NCBI GenBank assembly: GCA_002309765.1
Contig: DBXY01000033.1
Span: 1-28,975, forward strand
Source of the DNA: Verrucomicrobia bacterium UBA1200
GTDB taxonomy: Bacteria > Verrucomicrobiota > Kiritimatiellia > RFP12 > UBA1067
Reading direction: 5' to 3'
Length of the DNA stretch: 28,975 bases
Both the position numbers and the translations under genes were made by a program. The notes below the pieces were generated by a model. The model did not search any database. It was not told the DNA's origin and saw only the letters and a program-made list of their open reading frames with translations. Position 1 is the stretch's first letter, and every line of letters begins with the position of its first letter. Positions 1-9,601 of this stretch are shown in pieces.

Positions 1-161
1 GAGAATTTCGGGCTGAAGACAATCGGTCCCTCAGGTTAAAGTGAGTGCGACAACTGGTTACGCGAGAATGAGAATTCGGCACACTGGCGGTAGGCATACC
101 GTCAGCATCAAAAATGGACTCGTGTGATTCCGACCTTACAGGAAATAGTTTATTCACCGCC
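1..161. other. Short non-coding edge region with a hairpin
   Basis: No gene is supported here. Plus-strand frames entering from the left edge close within the first 45 bases, so at most the last dozen codons of an upstream gene could be present. An inverted repeat at 84-105 has 9-bp arms (CTGGCGGTA and TACCGTCAG, one G-T wobble) and a 4-base loop. It lies about 60 bases beyond the stop of the leftward beta-helix gene and could end that transcript, but no T-run follows it on either strand, so a classical intrinsic terminator is not shown. Confidence 0.4.
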
Positions 162-3100
162 TCATTCTTTGGGGAGTGATCCCAGCCAAATGTAATCGAT
201 ACGGCATGTACCGGTCACTTTTTTGCCGTCGGCGGAGAAGGCAAGTTTTAGTTGTTTTAGATTCCCAATCGGCGGTAAGGAGACCGTGTAAATTGTGTCA
301 TCGTCATCCATCGCGGTAACATCGAAGGCGATGGTGTTCTTCTCCTCCCACGAGGGGGCAGAGCTATTGGTCTGCCACCAAAGCCGCATCCGCTTTGAGT
401 CGGTATGGTTCTGCATCTTAATGCGCATCGCGTTGGCGCGGGTTGCGCTGCACTGTACCCCCACGTCCATCTCATCAGGCGTGACGATACAGGCTTCGGA
501 CGTCTCCTTCAGCGCGATGACCAGATAGTCGCCGCAGACAAGTCGCACCGGATGGGATTTGGAATTCCAAAAAGCCATCTTGTTCTGCAGAAACTCGTAA
601 TCGGTTCCGGCGTTCTCCACACGCCAGCCCTGCATATCCAGATTCTTCGCAAAGTCCCACGCCCTAAAGGTCCTGGCGCCATTTGGTAGCACATGAACCG
701 CAGTGCGGGCGGTGCGCCAGAATGTGCCGTTGTCAGCCTTGAGCGCGATGCGATAATCTCCCACGGCAGGGAAATCCGCCTTCGTGCGAACGGCGTTGCC
801 GGCTTTAAACGCCACTCCCGCCGGACCTTCGGTCTGTTCCCATTCCAGGAATGTATTGTCACCGGACACGGTAGCGTCGAGCGCCGCTTCGGTACGGTCG
901 ATCCAGATTTCGCCGCAGATTTTGATCACGGGCGGCTCAACAGCAGGATAGGCGCGATCCAATTCCTCCGCAAAATCAAACTCGCGGTTGGCGGAGAGGG
1001 TCCAATCATTGGTGGTGGGGGAGTTGTTGACGTAGAACGGTATGCCGGGGATCAGCACATAACCGTTATCTTCTATCAGCCCATTGGAACAAGCGATGTC
1101 GGTCGGCGTATCGGGTCCGCCCCACACTTGGATCTCGGCGGGGCCGTTCTTGCGGGAGTAGTTGTTTCGGTCGAACTTGCAACGTCGGATGTGAACGTTG
1201 CGCGTCTGGGGACGGATTAACCCAAGTACCTCAATCGCCGCACCGGCGTTGTTGCGGAAGGTACACTCCTCCACGCGGCAGTTTTCACCTCCGCACTCGA
1301 AGTCAATACCACCTTGGTCGGGCGACCCGGAATCGGGCTGGTTCAGGAAGTGGCAACCCCGGATGACGAATCCGCAATTTCCCCCGAGCATTACGCCCAT
1401 CGTCCCTGCCGCCGCATGCCAGCCGGATGCGTCGAATATGCTGTCCGTCATCCATGAGCGGCTGGCGCAATTGTAGGGATGGGGCGAGGTGTTGTGGGCA
1501 TAGTTGTCATGGCAAAACATTCGTGTTACATACGCATCTAACCCGTTCACGCTGAACCCGCTTGAACACTGGTATGATTCGCAGTCTCGCATAACGGTGT
1601 GTCGGGCGAATGTTCCGCCCACATAGATGCCGCAGGACCGGCTGCCACCCGGACCGGGTGCGCCGCGGGCATCTCGCCACTCCGGAATGCCGTGCGAGTT
1701 GAAGCGGTAGATTCCTTCTATATGGTGCGAAAGGCACCGTTCCACAAGCAAATGCCCGCTGCCCGGTTCTTCACAGATAAGCGAGAATCCCGACCCGGCG
1801 TTGCAGAAAATTAGGTCCCGCACCGCGAGGTATGCGGGGTTGAGCACAAACCCGCAGCGATCGTTAATCGAGCGGGTACGGCGGATTTGCGGGCGCATAC
1901 CTTCGCCGTATGCTCCAATTTCTGCCCAGTTCTCGGGCGTACCCCGCGCCGATACCCGAAGTTCATCGGTGAAAACGCTTCCCCGTTTCAGAAGCAACCG
2001 TTCGCCGGGACCAAGCGTTAGGTTGACCGCGTTCGCGAGGTTTTTCCATGCCGTCGCAGGGGTGAGTCCGTCGCGCGAGTCGTCGCCATCCTTCGAATCG
2101 ACATGGAAGGTCCGTCCGGGCGTAACCGGCGGGTTCCACGCCTTTGCCGAGAGGGCAGGTTCCTTTTCCGGCATGAAGATTAGGCGTTTGCGCGTTTTTG
2201 CGACGACCTTTTCGCCCTGCCGCAAAATGAAATCCACGTGCACGATGCCGTTCGTACCGGGATCGATTACCCATTCGAGCGGAATGGACACGTACTCGCC
2301 GATGCCGTCCAAGGCGACTTGTCCGGGTGAGACCTTTGCGCCGTCAACGGGCGAAGCCTCAAGAGTGCAGGCGGTGAGGGCGGTACCGATATTGGAAATC
2401 GTTCCCAGCAAAGTCGCGGGTACTCCAACGGTTGGCATCAGTTCGCGGGTCCTAAACTCACCAATCGACACAATCGGTTTACGTTCGTTGCGGATACAGA
2501 AATCCGTGACAGCGATTTTCCCTTCAGTGCCGAGCAGAAGGGGCGTGTCGGATGGTTTGCAACGTCCGCCTCGGTTTGATGGGTTTCCGGTCACAGTATC
2601 GACCGATACGTTTACCTCGGAGCCGTCCCACCCGGCCGAGAGTCGGTAAGCGCGGCCGAGTTCGACATCGGTCCTAAACGAGGAACGCGGTTCCCATTTG
2701 CCGTCGAGGAGAACGAAGAAATTGAAAGCCCCCGCATCGTCTTTCCGCCGGTCATACCGCAACCAATACTCTTCCCTTTTGTATGCGATTGTGGTTTCCC
2801 CTTCCGGAGGCGCAAGGAAGGTCGCCGTGCATGAGATGCGGAATCCGGGGGCAATGGATAGATCGTCGGGTTGTGGTTTCGTCGCGGCGGGGCCGGTTAC
2901 CGTCGGATCCGCCACAGTGCCGAGCATCGGCCCTGTTTGGAGTTCTCCCACGCAGCCGATTGGCGTAGGTCCGCCCGGACGACGCCGAGTCGCGGTCTGT
3001 CCGTTCACCGTAATCCAGCTGTTGGTTCCGTCCCAACCGGCGGCAACCTCATACCATTCGCCCGGTATCGGCTTTATGGGTACGACAACGCGGGGTTCAG

Positions 3101-3425
3101 GCGTTCCCGCGAGGTTTACGAAAAAGCTGAATTTCACCCCCTCTTTGGGCCCGTCCACACGAAGGATGAAAGAACCCGGCGAGTTCGCGCCGCCTTTTTG
3201 CAGAATCGTCGCCTGCCCCTGTTCCTCAATGGGCGCGTCGAACCGCACCCGGCAAGCAACACGCAGTCCAGGGCGCAGATCGTACTGATAACTGTCGCCG
3301 ATCGAATGTGTCCGCTCCGTCTCATCCATTCGGTATTCTTCAGCGGCACCCTGCAAGGCATTAAAAGCGAATACGGTTATCAACATTAAACTCGCATAAC
3401 GCAGCTTGTCCGTTTTCGTAAACAT
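162..3425 (-). CDS. Large secreted right-handed beta-helix protein with LamG-like domains
   Basis: A protein of 1087 residues, probably exported and acting on or binding polysaccharide. The start at 3425 is preferred over an upstream in-frame ATG at 3485 because it has the Shine-Dalgarno GAAAGGA 8 bases upstream and begins a clear signal peptide (residues 1-28, ending near LQGAAEE). Two concanavalin/LamG-like modules follow (about 45-155 and 195-310), then a beta-sandwich linker (about 320-420). A parallel beta-helix region (about 440-850) opens with the VDSKDGDDSRDGLTPATAW-type motif common in pectate-lyase-like and DUF1565-like proteins. An Ig-like module and a C-terminal beta-rich module (about 945-1087) end it. 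No catalytic residues could be assigned, so lyase activity is not claimed. It is divergent from the ThuA-type gene, which suggests a shared carbohydrate theme. Confidence 0.85.
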   Translation of the reverse strand: MFTKTDKLRYASLMLITVFAFNALQGAAEEYRMDETERTHSIGDSYQYDLRPGLRVACRVRFDAPIEEQGQATILQKGGANSPGSFILRVDGPKEGVKFSFFVNLAGTPEPRVVVPIKPIPGEWYEVAAGWDGTNSWITVNGQTATRRRPGGPTPIGCVGELQTGPMLGTVADPTVTGPAATKPQPDDLSIAPGFRISCTATFLAPPEGETTIAYKREEYWLRYDRRKDDAGAFNFFVLLDGKWEPRSSFRTDVELGRAYRLSAGWDGSEVNVSVDTVTGNPSNRGGRCKPSDTPLLLGTEGKIAVTDFCIRNERKPIVSIGEFRTRELMPTVGVPATLLGTISNIGTALTACTLEASPVDGAKVSPGQVALDGIGEYVSIPLEWVIDPGTNGIVHVDFILRQGEKVVAKTRKRLIFMPEKEPALSAKAWNPPVTPGRTFHVDSKDGDDSRDGLTPATAWKNLANAVNLTLGPGERLLLKRGSVFTDELRVSARGTPENWAEIGAYGEGMRPQIRRTRSINDRCGFVLNPAYLAVRDLIFCNAGSGFSLICEEPGSGHLLVERCLSHHIEGIYRFNSHGIPEWRDARGAPGPGGSRSCGIYVGGTFARHTVMRDCESYQCSSGFSVNGLDAYVTRMFCHDNYAHNTSPHPYNCASRSWMTDSIFDASGWHAAAGTMGVMLGGNCGFVIRGCHFLNQPDSGSPDQGGIDFECGGENCRVEECTFRNNAGAAIEVLGLIRPQTRNVHIRRCKFDRNNYSRKNGPAEIQVWGGPDTPTDIACSNGLIEDNGYVLIPGIPFYVNNSPTTNDWTLSANREFDFAEELDRAYPAVEPPVIKICGEIWIDRTEAALDATVSGDNTFLEWEQTEGPAGVAFKAGNAVRTKADFPAVGDYRIALKADNGTFWRTARTAVHVLPNGARTFRAWDFAKNLDMQGWRVENAGTDYEFLQNKMAFWNSKSHPVRLVCGDYLVIALKETSEACIVTPDEMDVGVQCSATRANAMRIKMQNHTDSKRMRLWWQTNSSAPSWEEKNTIAFDVTAMDDDDTIYTVSLPPIGNLKQLKLAFSADGKKVTGTCRIDYIWLGSLPKE

Positions 3426-3489
3426 TGACCAAATCCTTTCCGTACGTTCAGATTTAGGTAAATTGGCGACTACCGGAAAAAACAAGCGC

Positions 3490-3519
3490 AGTTTATCAGA
3501 TTGTTTGCCTAACCGTCAA
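3490..3519 (-). promoter_or_regulatory. Sigma-70-like promoter of the beta-helix gene
   Basis: Read on the minus strand, TTGACG (3519-3514) is followed by an 18-base spacer and TAAACT (3495-3490). The -35 matches 5 of 6 consensus bases and the -10 matches 4 of 6. The predicted leader is about 60 bases and carries the GAAAGGA ribosome binding site. Confidence 0.55.
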
Positions 3520-3584
3520 TTTGATAATGAAGAATTCGATTTTCTCCAGCACCTTATTACAGATAATTCGCGATTAGGTCTGTT

Positions 3585-3615
3585 TTGTGCTGGAAATCGG
3601 AGTTCTGATTATGCT
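3585..3615 (+). promoter_or_regulatory. Weak candidate promoter of the ThuA-type gene
   Basis: TTGTGC (3585-3590) and TATGCT (3610-3615) are spaced by 19 bases, longer than ideal; TACACT at 3615-3620 is an alternative -10. The placement in the 236-base divergent spacer is right, but the matches are modest. Confidence 0.3.
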
Positions 3616-3661
3616 ACACTTTATGCTGTTGTTTTTTGTTTAACCTTTTAATGGGGGTTTT

Positions 3662-6600
3662 ATGAGTAATAGTTTATTGAAATGGGCAATGGCGGCAGTG
3701 GCAACCGGTTTTACGGTTCTGCCGACGCACGCCCAAAATATTCCGGAACTTAACGCCGAACAGAAAGACCAAATCCGGCAGATTGTAACAAAGGATTTGG
3801 GCTTTACTCCGAAGAAAACCAAGCACCGGGTGCTGGTTTTCTGGAAAACCGAAGGTTTCGTACACCATCATGGCATAGCCGGATGTAATGAAGCCATCCG
3901 TACAATGGCTCAGCTGACCGGAGCGTTCTCGGCAGACTTCTCCAACGATTACGAGGATCTGCGGGCGGAAAAACTCAAGCAGTACGATGCTGTGGTGCTT
4001 AACAACACCACCCAGCTCAAAACCCGCGAACATGATTTTATTGTGTCCGGACTGATTGACTTTGTCAAGTCCGGCAAAGGCCTGGCCGTGATGCACGCCG
4101 GGGCGGACAACTTCTACGACGCCCCCGAGGCGGCGGAAATGGTCGGCGGACGTTTCTGGGGCCATCCCTGGGGATCCGGCGGCACTTGGGCGTTCCACCT
4201 GGACGATGCCGGCAATGCGATTAACGCGCCTTTCGGCGGCAAGGATTTCAAGGTAAGCGACGAAATTTATATGCAGCAGCCACCGTTCTACAATCGCGCC
4301 AAACTGCGTGTGCTGGTGTCGCTTGACCTCAACGATCCCGCCACCCATGACGCCAAGGGGCAGCGCCGCACGGATAACGATTACGCCGTGTCTTGGATAC
4401 GCCCTTACGGCAAAGGACGGGTGTTCTACTCTTCGTTCGGGCACGATGCCCGCGGTTGGACCCAGTCCGCCACCGGCGCGCACATGCTTCGCGGGCTGCT
4501 TTACACGCTGGGCGATTTCAACGCGGACGACACCCCGACCGGATTCTGTCCCGCCGCCATCGCGAACATGAAGGCCGCCACCGACGAACTGCCGGTGTAC
4601 AACCAGCTCCAAGATGCCGCGATCCACACCTATTCCGACAAGGTGGCTTTCGCCACTGCCGATGAGGCCGCCAACACGCTGCTCTCCGCGCCGGACGCTT
4701 CCGCCGCCGCCAAGAACGCCGCATTGCGCTTCTTTATCGGACGTCAGCCGCCAAAAGACCTAAATGCGGTGGCGGCTTGCACGAAATCGGCCGAAACCAG
4801 CTTTTACGCGGTAAGCTTGCTTGCCCAGACCCCGGGTACCGCCGCCGCCAAGGCTTTGGCGGGCTGCTGGGACGGCGCCAGCCGTGAACTGCGGTGTTCA
4901 ATCCTAAATGCTTTCGCCATCCGCGGCGAATCCGCGTTTGTGGTCTCGCACTGCGCCGATCCTGATTGTGACGTAGCAACCGCCGCCATTCGCGCCTTGG
5001 GCCGGATCGGTGATGCCGCGGCGGTTAAAGCGCTTTCCGCCAAACTCGAAAATCCCGCGTTGGAAGATGCGCGTCAAACCGCGTTGGGAGCGGCTCTGGC
5101 CGCCGGCGGTAACACCGTCGCCGCGAAGGCGGTTTATGGCGATGCCGCATTGCCCGAATACCTGCGGGCAACCGCCGCCCGGACTCTTATGCTTGAAAAT
5201 CCGGGATTCTTCGACACCGCCATAAAGGATGAATCCCTGCTGGTCCGTCAAACCGTGATTCGGGAAGCCGGCCGCGTCAAGACCGCGTCCCTGATTAAAG
5301 CTCTGGACGAAAGCATTGTTGACCGTCCGGCCATTATCGCACGTCTCACTGACAACGGGGATAAGGCCGCTTTGCCCGCCATTGCCGCCCAGCTCGCCAG
5401 CGCAGACGAGACGACCGTGCTTGAGGCGGTTGCCGCCGTTAGCAAACTCGGTGGTGATAAAGAGGCGGAAACGCTGGTCTCCATGCTGGGTCGCGAAGGT
5501 TCGGTCGGCAACGCCGTTGGACTGGCGTTGCGTAATATGGCTGGCATTGGCCCGAAACTCATCGCTCAGGCGGAGAACAACCCTGCGTTGATCGCCATCC
5601 TCGGCGACCGCGCCGAAACGGCGCTGATTCCGAAGTGGAAATCGCTGTTGCAGTCGAAAAATGAGGAAATCCGCAAAGAAAGTTGGAAAGCGCTCGGCAA
5701 AAACGCCGTCGAGCAGAACTTGGATCTGTACCTCAGCTGGTTGCCGCTGGTGCAGGAGCCGGAACTCACCTTGGCTGGTAACACCATCCGTGCCGCCGCC
5801 CGCAATGTCACCCCGGATGACCGGACTGCAAAGTTCAAGGCCGCTTGGGAGAAATGCGGCGACACCCCTCGCCGGTTGCTCGCCGACAATATGGGTACTT
5901 ACGCCAGTGATGCGTTTTTGGATTCGCTCTACGGCGGTTTGAAGTCCGGCGACACCCAACTCCGGCAGTCGGTGCTGGAAACCCTTTCGAAGTGGGATTC
6001 GCTGGCTCCGCTGGCTGAGATAGAAAAGTGCTATAAGGAAAACAACGAGTTGCGTCAGGATGCTTTGCGGGCCGCCAACCGGCTGATCGCAGCCAAGGCT
6101 GGCAATGAAACCCCCGCGAAGATCACCGAGCTGTTCAAACTGGCGGCAGACTCCGACCGTACCCGCGTGGCGGAAAACCTTTTCCGCAGCACTGGGTTGG
6201 GCGCGTTCAAGACGCTTGAAGGAATGTTTGCCGATCCCGCTTGCGGCGCTTCGGCCAAAAAGGCCTATGTGGAAGTCTTCGACCGGTTTGTCAAGAACGG
6301 CGACGGCGGGGAAAGCAAAGAGATCGATCGCCGGAAATGGCGGGCGGCGGCGTCCCACAACGGGCGCGATGTTAAGAACGCCTTTGACGGCAAGGGCAAC
6401 ACCCGCTGGTCGAGCTCCACTCCGTCGCGTAGCGGAATGTGGTTTGTGGTTGATATGGGTGCTACCTATACTGTTGGTAAGGCAATCCTCGACACCACCA
6501 GCTCGGCCAATGATACCCCGAACGGTTGCGAGGCCTTTATCTCCGCCGATGGCAAAACTTGGAGCGGCCCGGTAGGCAAGGTCGACGGCAATACGAAGAA

Positions 6601-6763
6601 TGTTACTGAGATCCCGATGTCCGCCACCGGACGGTTCATCCGCTTCGTATGCACTGGCGATCGGGACGGTTTGTATTGGTCCATCCACGAGTTGCGGCTC
6701 ATGTCCGGGCTGGACAAGAACGCTGTCGAGCAAATTTCCAAGGTTGCGGACACCCTCCGCTAA
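3662..6763 (+). CDS. Secreted ThuA-like / HEAT-repeat / discoidin-domain protein
   Basis: A protein of 1033 residues with a signal peptide (1-24, cleavage after THAQ likely). Residues 55-285 form a ThuA-like, glutamine-amidotransferase-fold domain, with RVLVFWKTEGFVHHH at the start and conserved stretches such as LAVMHAGADNFY and GRVFYSSFGHD. ThuA domains are linked to trehalose/3-keto-sugar use in rhizobia. Residues about 290-880 are alanine-rich helical HEAT-type repeats. The last 150 residues resemble an F5/8 type C (discoidin) carbohydrate-binding domain (AFDGKGNTRWSS, FIRFVCTG). The start has GGGGG 5-9 bases upstream. It lies 18 bases ahead of the Gfo/Idh/MocA gene and is probably co-transcribed. 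This ThuA plus oxidoreductase pairing is common in PVC bacteria and suggests oxidative sugar processing in the periplasm; the substrate is unknown. Confidence 0.88.
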   Translation: MSNSLLKWAMAAVATGFTVLPTHAQNIPELNAEQKDQIRQIVTKDLGFTPKKTKHRVLVFWKTEGFVHHHGIAGCNEAIRTMAQLTGAFSADFSNDYEDLRAEKLKQYDAVVLNNTTQLKTREHDFIVSGLIDFVKSGKGLAVMHAGADNFYDAPEAAEMVGGRFWGHPWGSGGTWAFHLDDAGNAINAPFGGKDFKVSDEIYMQQPPFYNRAKLRVLVSLDLNDPATHDAKGQRRTDNDYAVSWIRPYGKGRVFYSSFGHDARGWTQSATGAHMLRGLLYTLGDFNADDTPTGFCPAAIANMKAATDELPVYNQLQDAAIHTYSDKVAFATADEAANTLLSAPDASAAAKNAALRFFIGRQPPKDLNAVAACTKSAETSFYAVSLLAQTPGTAAAKALAGCWDGASRELRCSILNAFAIRGESAFVVSHCADPDCDVATAAIRALGRIGDAAAVKALSAKLENPALEDARQTALGAALAAGGNTVAAKAVYGDAALPEYLRATAARTLMLENPGFFDTAIKDESLLVRQTVIREAGRVKTASLIKALDESIVDRPAIIARLTDNGDKAALPAIAAQLASADETTVLEAVAAVSKLGGDKEAETLVSMLGREGSVGNAVGLALRNMAGIGPKLIAQAENNPALIAILGDRAETALIPKWKSLLQSKNEEIRKESWKALGKNAVEQNLDLYLSWLPLVQEPELTLAGNTIRAAARNVTPDDRTAKFKAAWEKCGDTPRRLLADNMGTYASDAFLDSLYGGLKSGDTQLRQSVLETLSKWDSLAPLAEIEKCYKENNELRQDALRAANRLIAAKAGNETPAKITELFKLAADSDRTRVAENLFRSTGLGAFKTLEGMFADPACGASAKKAYVEVFDRFVKNGDGGESKEIDRRKWRAAASHNGRDVKNAFDGKGNTRWSSSTPSRSGMWFVVDMGATYTVGKAILDTTSSANDTPNGCEAFISADGKTWSGPVGKVDGNTKNVTEIPMSATGRFIRFVCTGDRDGLYWSIHELRLMSGLDKNAVEQISKVADTLR

Positions 6764-6781
6764 AGCAGAAAGGTTTTTACG

Positions 6782-8059
6782 ATGAAAATTTCACGCAGAG
6801 GATTTTTCAAGGGTTGCGCCGCCGCCGGAACGGTTTCGGCGTTCAATATTGCCCCAGCCAGCGTTTTCGGTAAGAACGCCCCCAGCAATCGCATCACCAT
6901 GGCATTGGTCGGGTGCGGCGGCCAGGGTAACGGCGACATGGGCGAGTTCCTGAATATGGACGATGTTGTGGTGCGTGCCGTGTGCGACGTCAACCAGCCC
7001 AGGATGGAATCTTCCAAAAGGCGGGTTGACGACCGTTACAAAAACAACGACTGCATGATGTTCAAGGACTTCCGCGACGTCTGTTCCCGTGACGACATCG
7101 ACACGGTGCTGATCGCCACGCCTGACCATTGGCACGCTTTCGTCGGCACCTTCGCCGCCAGTCACGGCAAAGACATCTACGGTGAGAAGCCCTTCACCCA
7201 CGATCTGTTGGAAGGTCGCGCACTGGTCAACGCTGTTAAGCGTAACGGGCGAATATGGCAGACCGGTAGTTGGCAGCGTTCCAGCGGCGAAATGCGCCGC
7301 GCGGTTGAGCTGGTCCGCAACGGTCGTATTGGCAAGATCGTCCGCGTCGAGGTTGGCCTGCCCAGCGGCCGGTCGATACGGAACCGGTACAACCCCGATG
7401 CCAAGGTGCCGGAAGGGTTGGATTGGAATTTCTGGCTCGGTCCAGCGCCGTACCGTAAATATGTCGGTATTTGCGATTGGGACTGGCGCTGGGTGCTGGA
7501 GTGGGGCGGCGGCCAGTTGATCGACTGGATCGGCCACCATGCCGATATCGCCCAGTGGGGGTTGGATCGCGACACCTCCGGCCCGGTCTCCTTTGAGGGA
7601 TACGGCGAGATCCCCATCGACGGCATTTACGATTCCCCCACCCACTACTGGTGTGAATGCAAATACGCCGATGGCATCGAGATTGTGGTGGCGGATAGCT
7701 CCCGCGTTCGCAGCGGCGCCACCTGGTACGGCGAAAATGGTGACTGGGTTTGGGTTGACCGCGGCCGGTTCGACGCTTCCAAACCCGCCATCCGCGACAG
7801 CAAGATTGAGGCTGGTGAGGTTCGCATGTACAGTCCAGGACACTTCCGCAACTTCATTGACTGCGTGAAAAACCGGAAGACTTCCATCACTCCGGCTGAG
7901 GTGGCCCATCGTTCAGCGAGCGTTGGACACCTTTGCCAGATCGCGATTCTCACTGGTCGCAAGATCAAGTGGAATCCGGACAAGGAGCAGATTATCGGCG
8001 ATCCGGCGGCGTCGGCATTGCTTGGCCGTACTCCGCGTGGCCCGTGGTCGCTCACCTAA
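6782..8059 (+). CDS. Tat-exported Gfo/Idh/MocA family oxidoreductase
   Basis: A protein of 425 residues, the usual size for the family. The N-terminus carries a twin-arginine signal (SRRGFFKG, residues 4-11) followed by a hydrophobic stretch, so it is likely exported folded with its cofactor. A Rossmann nucleotide-binding motif lies at 43-52 (VGCGGQGNGD). The family EKP motif is at 135-137 (GEKPFTHD), and a DHWH stretch at 115-118 supports dehydrogenase architecture. A typical alpha/beta C-terminal domain follows. The family acts on sugars and sugar derivatives with NAD(P); the substrate cannot be read here. The ribosome binding site AGAAAGG lies just upstream of the start. The position between the ThuA-type gene and the phosphoesterase suggests one operon. 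Confidence 0.92.
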   Translation: MKISRRGFFKGCAAAGTVSAFNIAPASVFGKNAPSNRITMALVGCGGQGNGDMGEFLNMDDVVVRAVCDVNQPRMESSKRRVDDRYKNNDCMMFKDFRDVCSRDDIDTVLIATPDHWHAFVGTFAASHGKDIYGEKPFTHDLLEGRALVNAVKRNGRIWQTGSWQRSSGEMRRAVELVRNGRIGKIVRVEVGLPSGRSIRNRYNPDAKVPEGLDWNFWLGPAPYRKYVGICDWDWRWVLEWGGGQLIDWIGHHADIAQWGLDRDTSGPVSFEGYGEIPIDGIYDSPTHYWCECKYADGIEIVVADSSRVRSGATWYGENGDWVWVDRGRFDASKPAIRDSKIEAGEVRMYSPGHFRNFIDCVKNRKTSITPAEVAHRSASVGHLCQIAILTGRKIKWNPDKEQIIGDPAASALLGRTPRGPWSLT

Positions 8060-8080
8060 CCTGAAAATCGGCAGCGGCCC

Positions 8081-9589
8081 ATGCGTTACGCGATCGTTTC
8101 CGATCTGCACGCCAACTTCACGGCTTGGCAGACCGTGCTTACCGACATCGGCGACCTTAAGGCGGACAAGATAATCTGCCTCGGCGATGTGGTGGGGTAC
8201 GGTCCCAAGCCGGTGGAGGTGTTGGAGTCGGTTTATCGGCACGTGAACGTAACGCTGATGGGTAACCATGACGCCGCCGTGTGCGGGCGATGCGATCCGG
8301 CGGATTTTTCCGAACGCGCGCAGGTGGCGGTGGCAGACCACAAAAGTCGGCTGTCGGCATCCGCGCTGGTTTGGTTGCGGCGATTGCCGTATGTGCATGA
8401 AGAGCCGGGTTTTTGCTGTACCCACGGTGATTTTGACCATCCGGAGTATTTCAACTACATCACCGATCCGGAGAGCGCTTTGCCGTCGTGGCGGGTGCGC
8501 AAGGACGCGTTGATGTTTGTGGGACACTCGCATCTGCCGGGCATTTACGTGCTCGGGGCCAGCGGTAAGCCGCATTATCTGCCGCCGACCGATTTTGTGC
8601 TGGAGCCGGGCAAACGGTTCATTGTGAACCCCGGAAGCGTGGGGTATCCCCGCGCCGGCGAGTGTCGTTCCACCTATTGCATTTACGACAGTTCCAGTCA
8701 AAGCGTGGTGTTCCGTCAGTTGCCTTTCGATTCGGCCGGTTACCGTGCCGAAATGGAACGGTTAGGCTGGGGCGACAGCGACGGCTGGGTGCTGGAAAAA
8801 GAACGGCGCCAGCATAGCGCGTTGCGGGAAAAACCGGCGTTCGGCAAACCCGCCGCCGCAAAGCCGGTTCCCGAAACGCCGAAACCAATCGCGACCACCC
8901 CAAAACCGGTGGTTGAGGAAACCATAAAAAAACTTCGTCTGCCGGCAAAGAAAGTCGCCCTAATAGCCGGAATCGCCGCCGGGGCGGTCGCGGCGGTGGC
9001 GCTGATCGCCGCCTTTTGCGCGGGACGGAGCAACGTCGAGCCGTCCTATGCTGTGCGTGTGCCGGATTACGAACTGACCACCAGCATTGCATATCCGCTC
9101 ACGCCGACGGACAAGAATCTGTTGCCGCCGTGGCCGGCGGCCGATGCGAACGGGCGACTTCCGGGTTGGCGTTATGCGCTGGAAGACAAAAACGCCCAAC
9201 GGTTCAGCACCGGTCTGCGCGATGGCGAAATTACGTTGCGGATTATTAGCGGCGCACCCGGCAAGGCGCGGGTCGAGTCCGCCATTATCGATTTGCGCGG
9301 TACCGACACCAAAGCGGTACGGATTAAGGTCAAAGCCCTGAAAGGCGCGGAATCTTCCGGAGTGCTGATGGCCGGAACCGAGGCATACTCCAATCAGGAT
9401 GACGGAGAGTACCGCTGTCTGCGCACCGACCAGTTTGAGTTGCGCCCAAAGGGTAAATCCGCCGACGCGGTGGAGGTCAACCGAAAAATCACCCTGCCCA
9501 AAAAGTGCGATTACGTGCGGTTTTTCGTCGAGTGCTCTGGTTCCGATACCGTAGAGCTGATGCCGCCATACCTGGGCAAAGCGGAGTGA
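8081..9589 (+). CDS. Calcineurin-like metallophosphoesterase with membrane anchor and C-terminal domain
   Basis: A protein of 502 residues. The N-terminal 215 residues form a YfcE-type metallophosphoesterase with all metal motifs visible: SDLH (7-10), GDVVGYGP (35-42), GNHD (61-64), THGD (114-117) and GHSH (148-151). It ends with VNPGSVG (182-188). A proline/lysine-rich linker (about 250-290) is followed by one transmembrane segment (about 292-314) and an unrecognised beta-rich domain of some 185 residues. The phosphoesterase should be cytoplasmic and the tail periplasmic. It starts 21 bases after the oxidoreductase with no clear Shine-Dalgarno, so translation may be coupled. It ends only 12 bases from the convergent activator gene. 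The phosphodiester substrate is unknown. Confidence 0.85.
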   Translation: MRYAIVSDLHANFTAWQTVLTDIGDLKADKIICLGDVVGYGPKPVEVLESVYRHVNVTLMGNHDAAVCGRCDPADFSERAQVAVADHKSRLSASALVWLRRLPYVHEEPGFCCTHGDFDHPEYFNYITDPESALPSWRVRKDALMFVGHSHLPGIYVLGASGKPHYLPPTDFVLEPGKRFIVNPGSVGYPRAGECRSTYCIYDSSSQSVVFRQLPFDSAGYRAEMERLGWGDSDGWVLEKERRQHSALREKPAFGKPAAAKPVPETPKPIATTPKPVVEETIKKLRLPAKKVALIAGIAAGAVAAVALIAAFCAGRSNVEPSYAVRVPDYELTTSIAYPLTPTDKNLLPPWPAADANGRLPGWRYALEDKNAQRFSTGLRDGEITLRIISGAPGKARVESAIIDLRGTDTKAVRIKVKALKGAESSGVLMAGTEAYSNQDDGEYRCLRTDQFELRPKGKSADAVEVNRKITLPKKCDYVRFFVECSGSDTVELMPPYLGKAE

Positions 9590-9601
9590 GTTGTCCGCGT
9601 G

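Noticed and set aside
4904..6733. Long antisense open frame (609 codons) inside the ThuA-HEAT gene
   Set aside because: It is a codon-bias shadow of a GC-rich gene; the sense frame has a signal peptide, recognisable domains and a ribosome binding site.
6791..7909. Antisense open frame of 372 codons inside the Gfo/Idh/MocA gene
   Set aside because: The sense strand carries clear family motifs; the antisense product resembles nothing and lacks a start signal.
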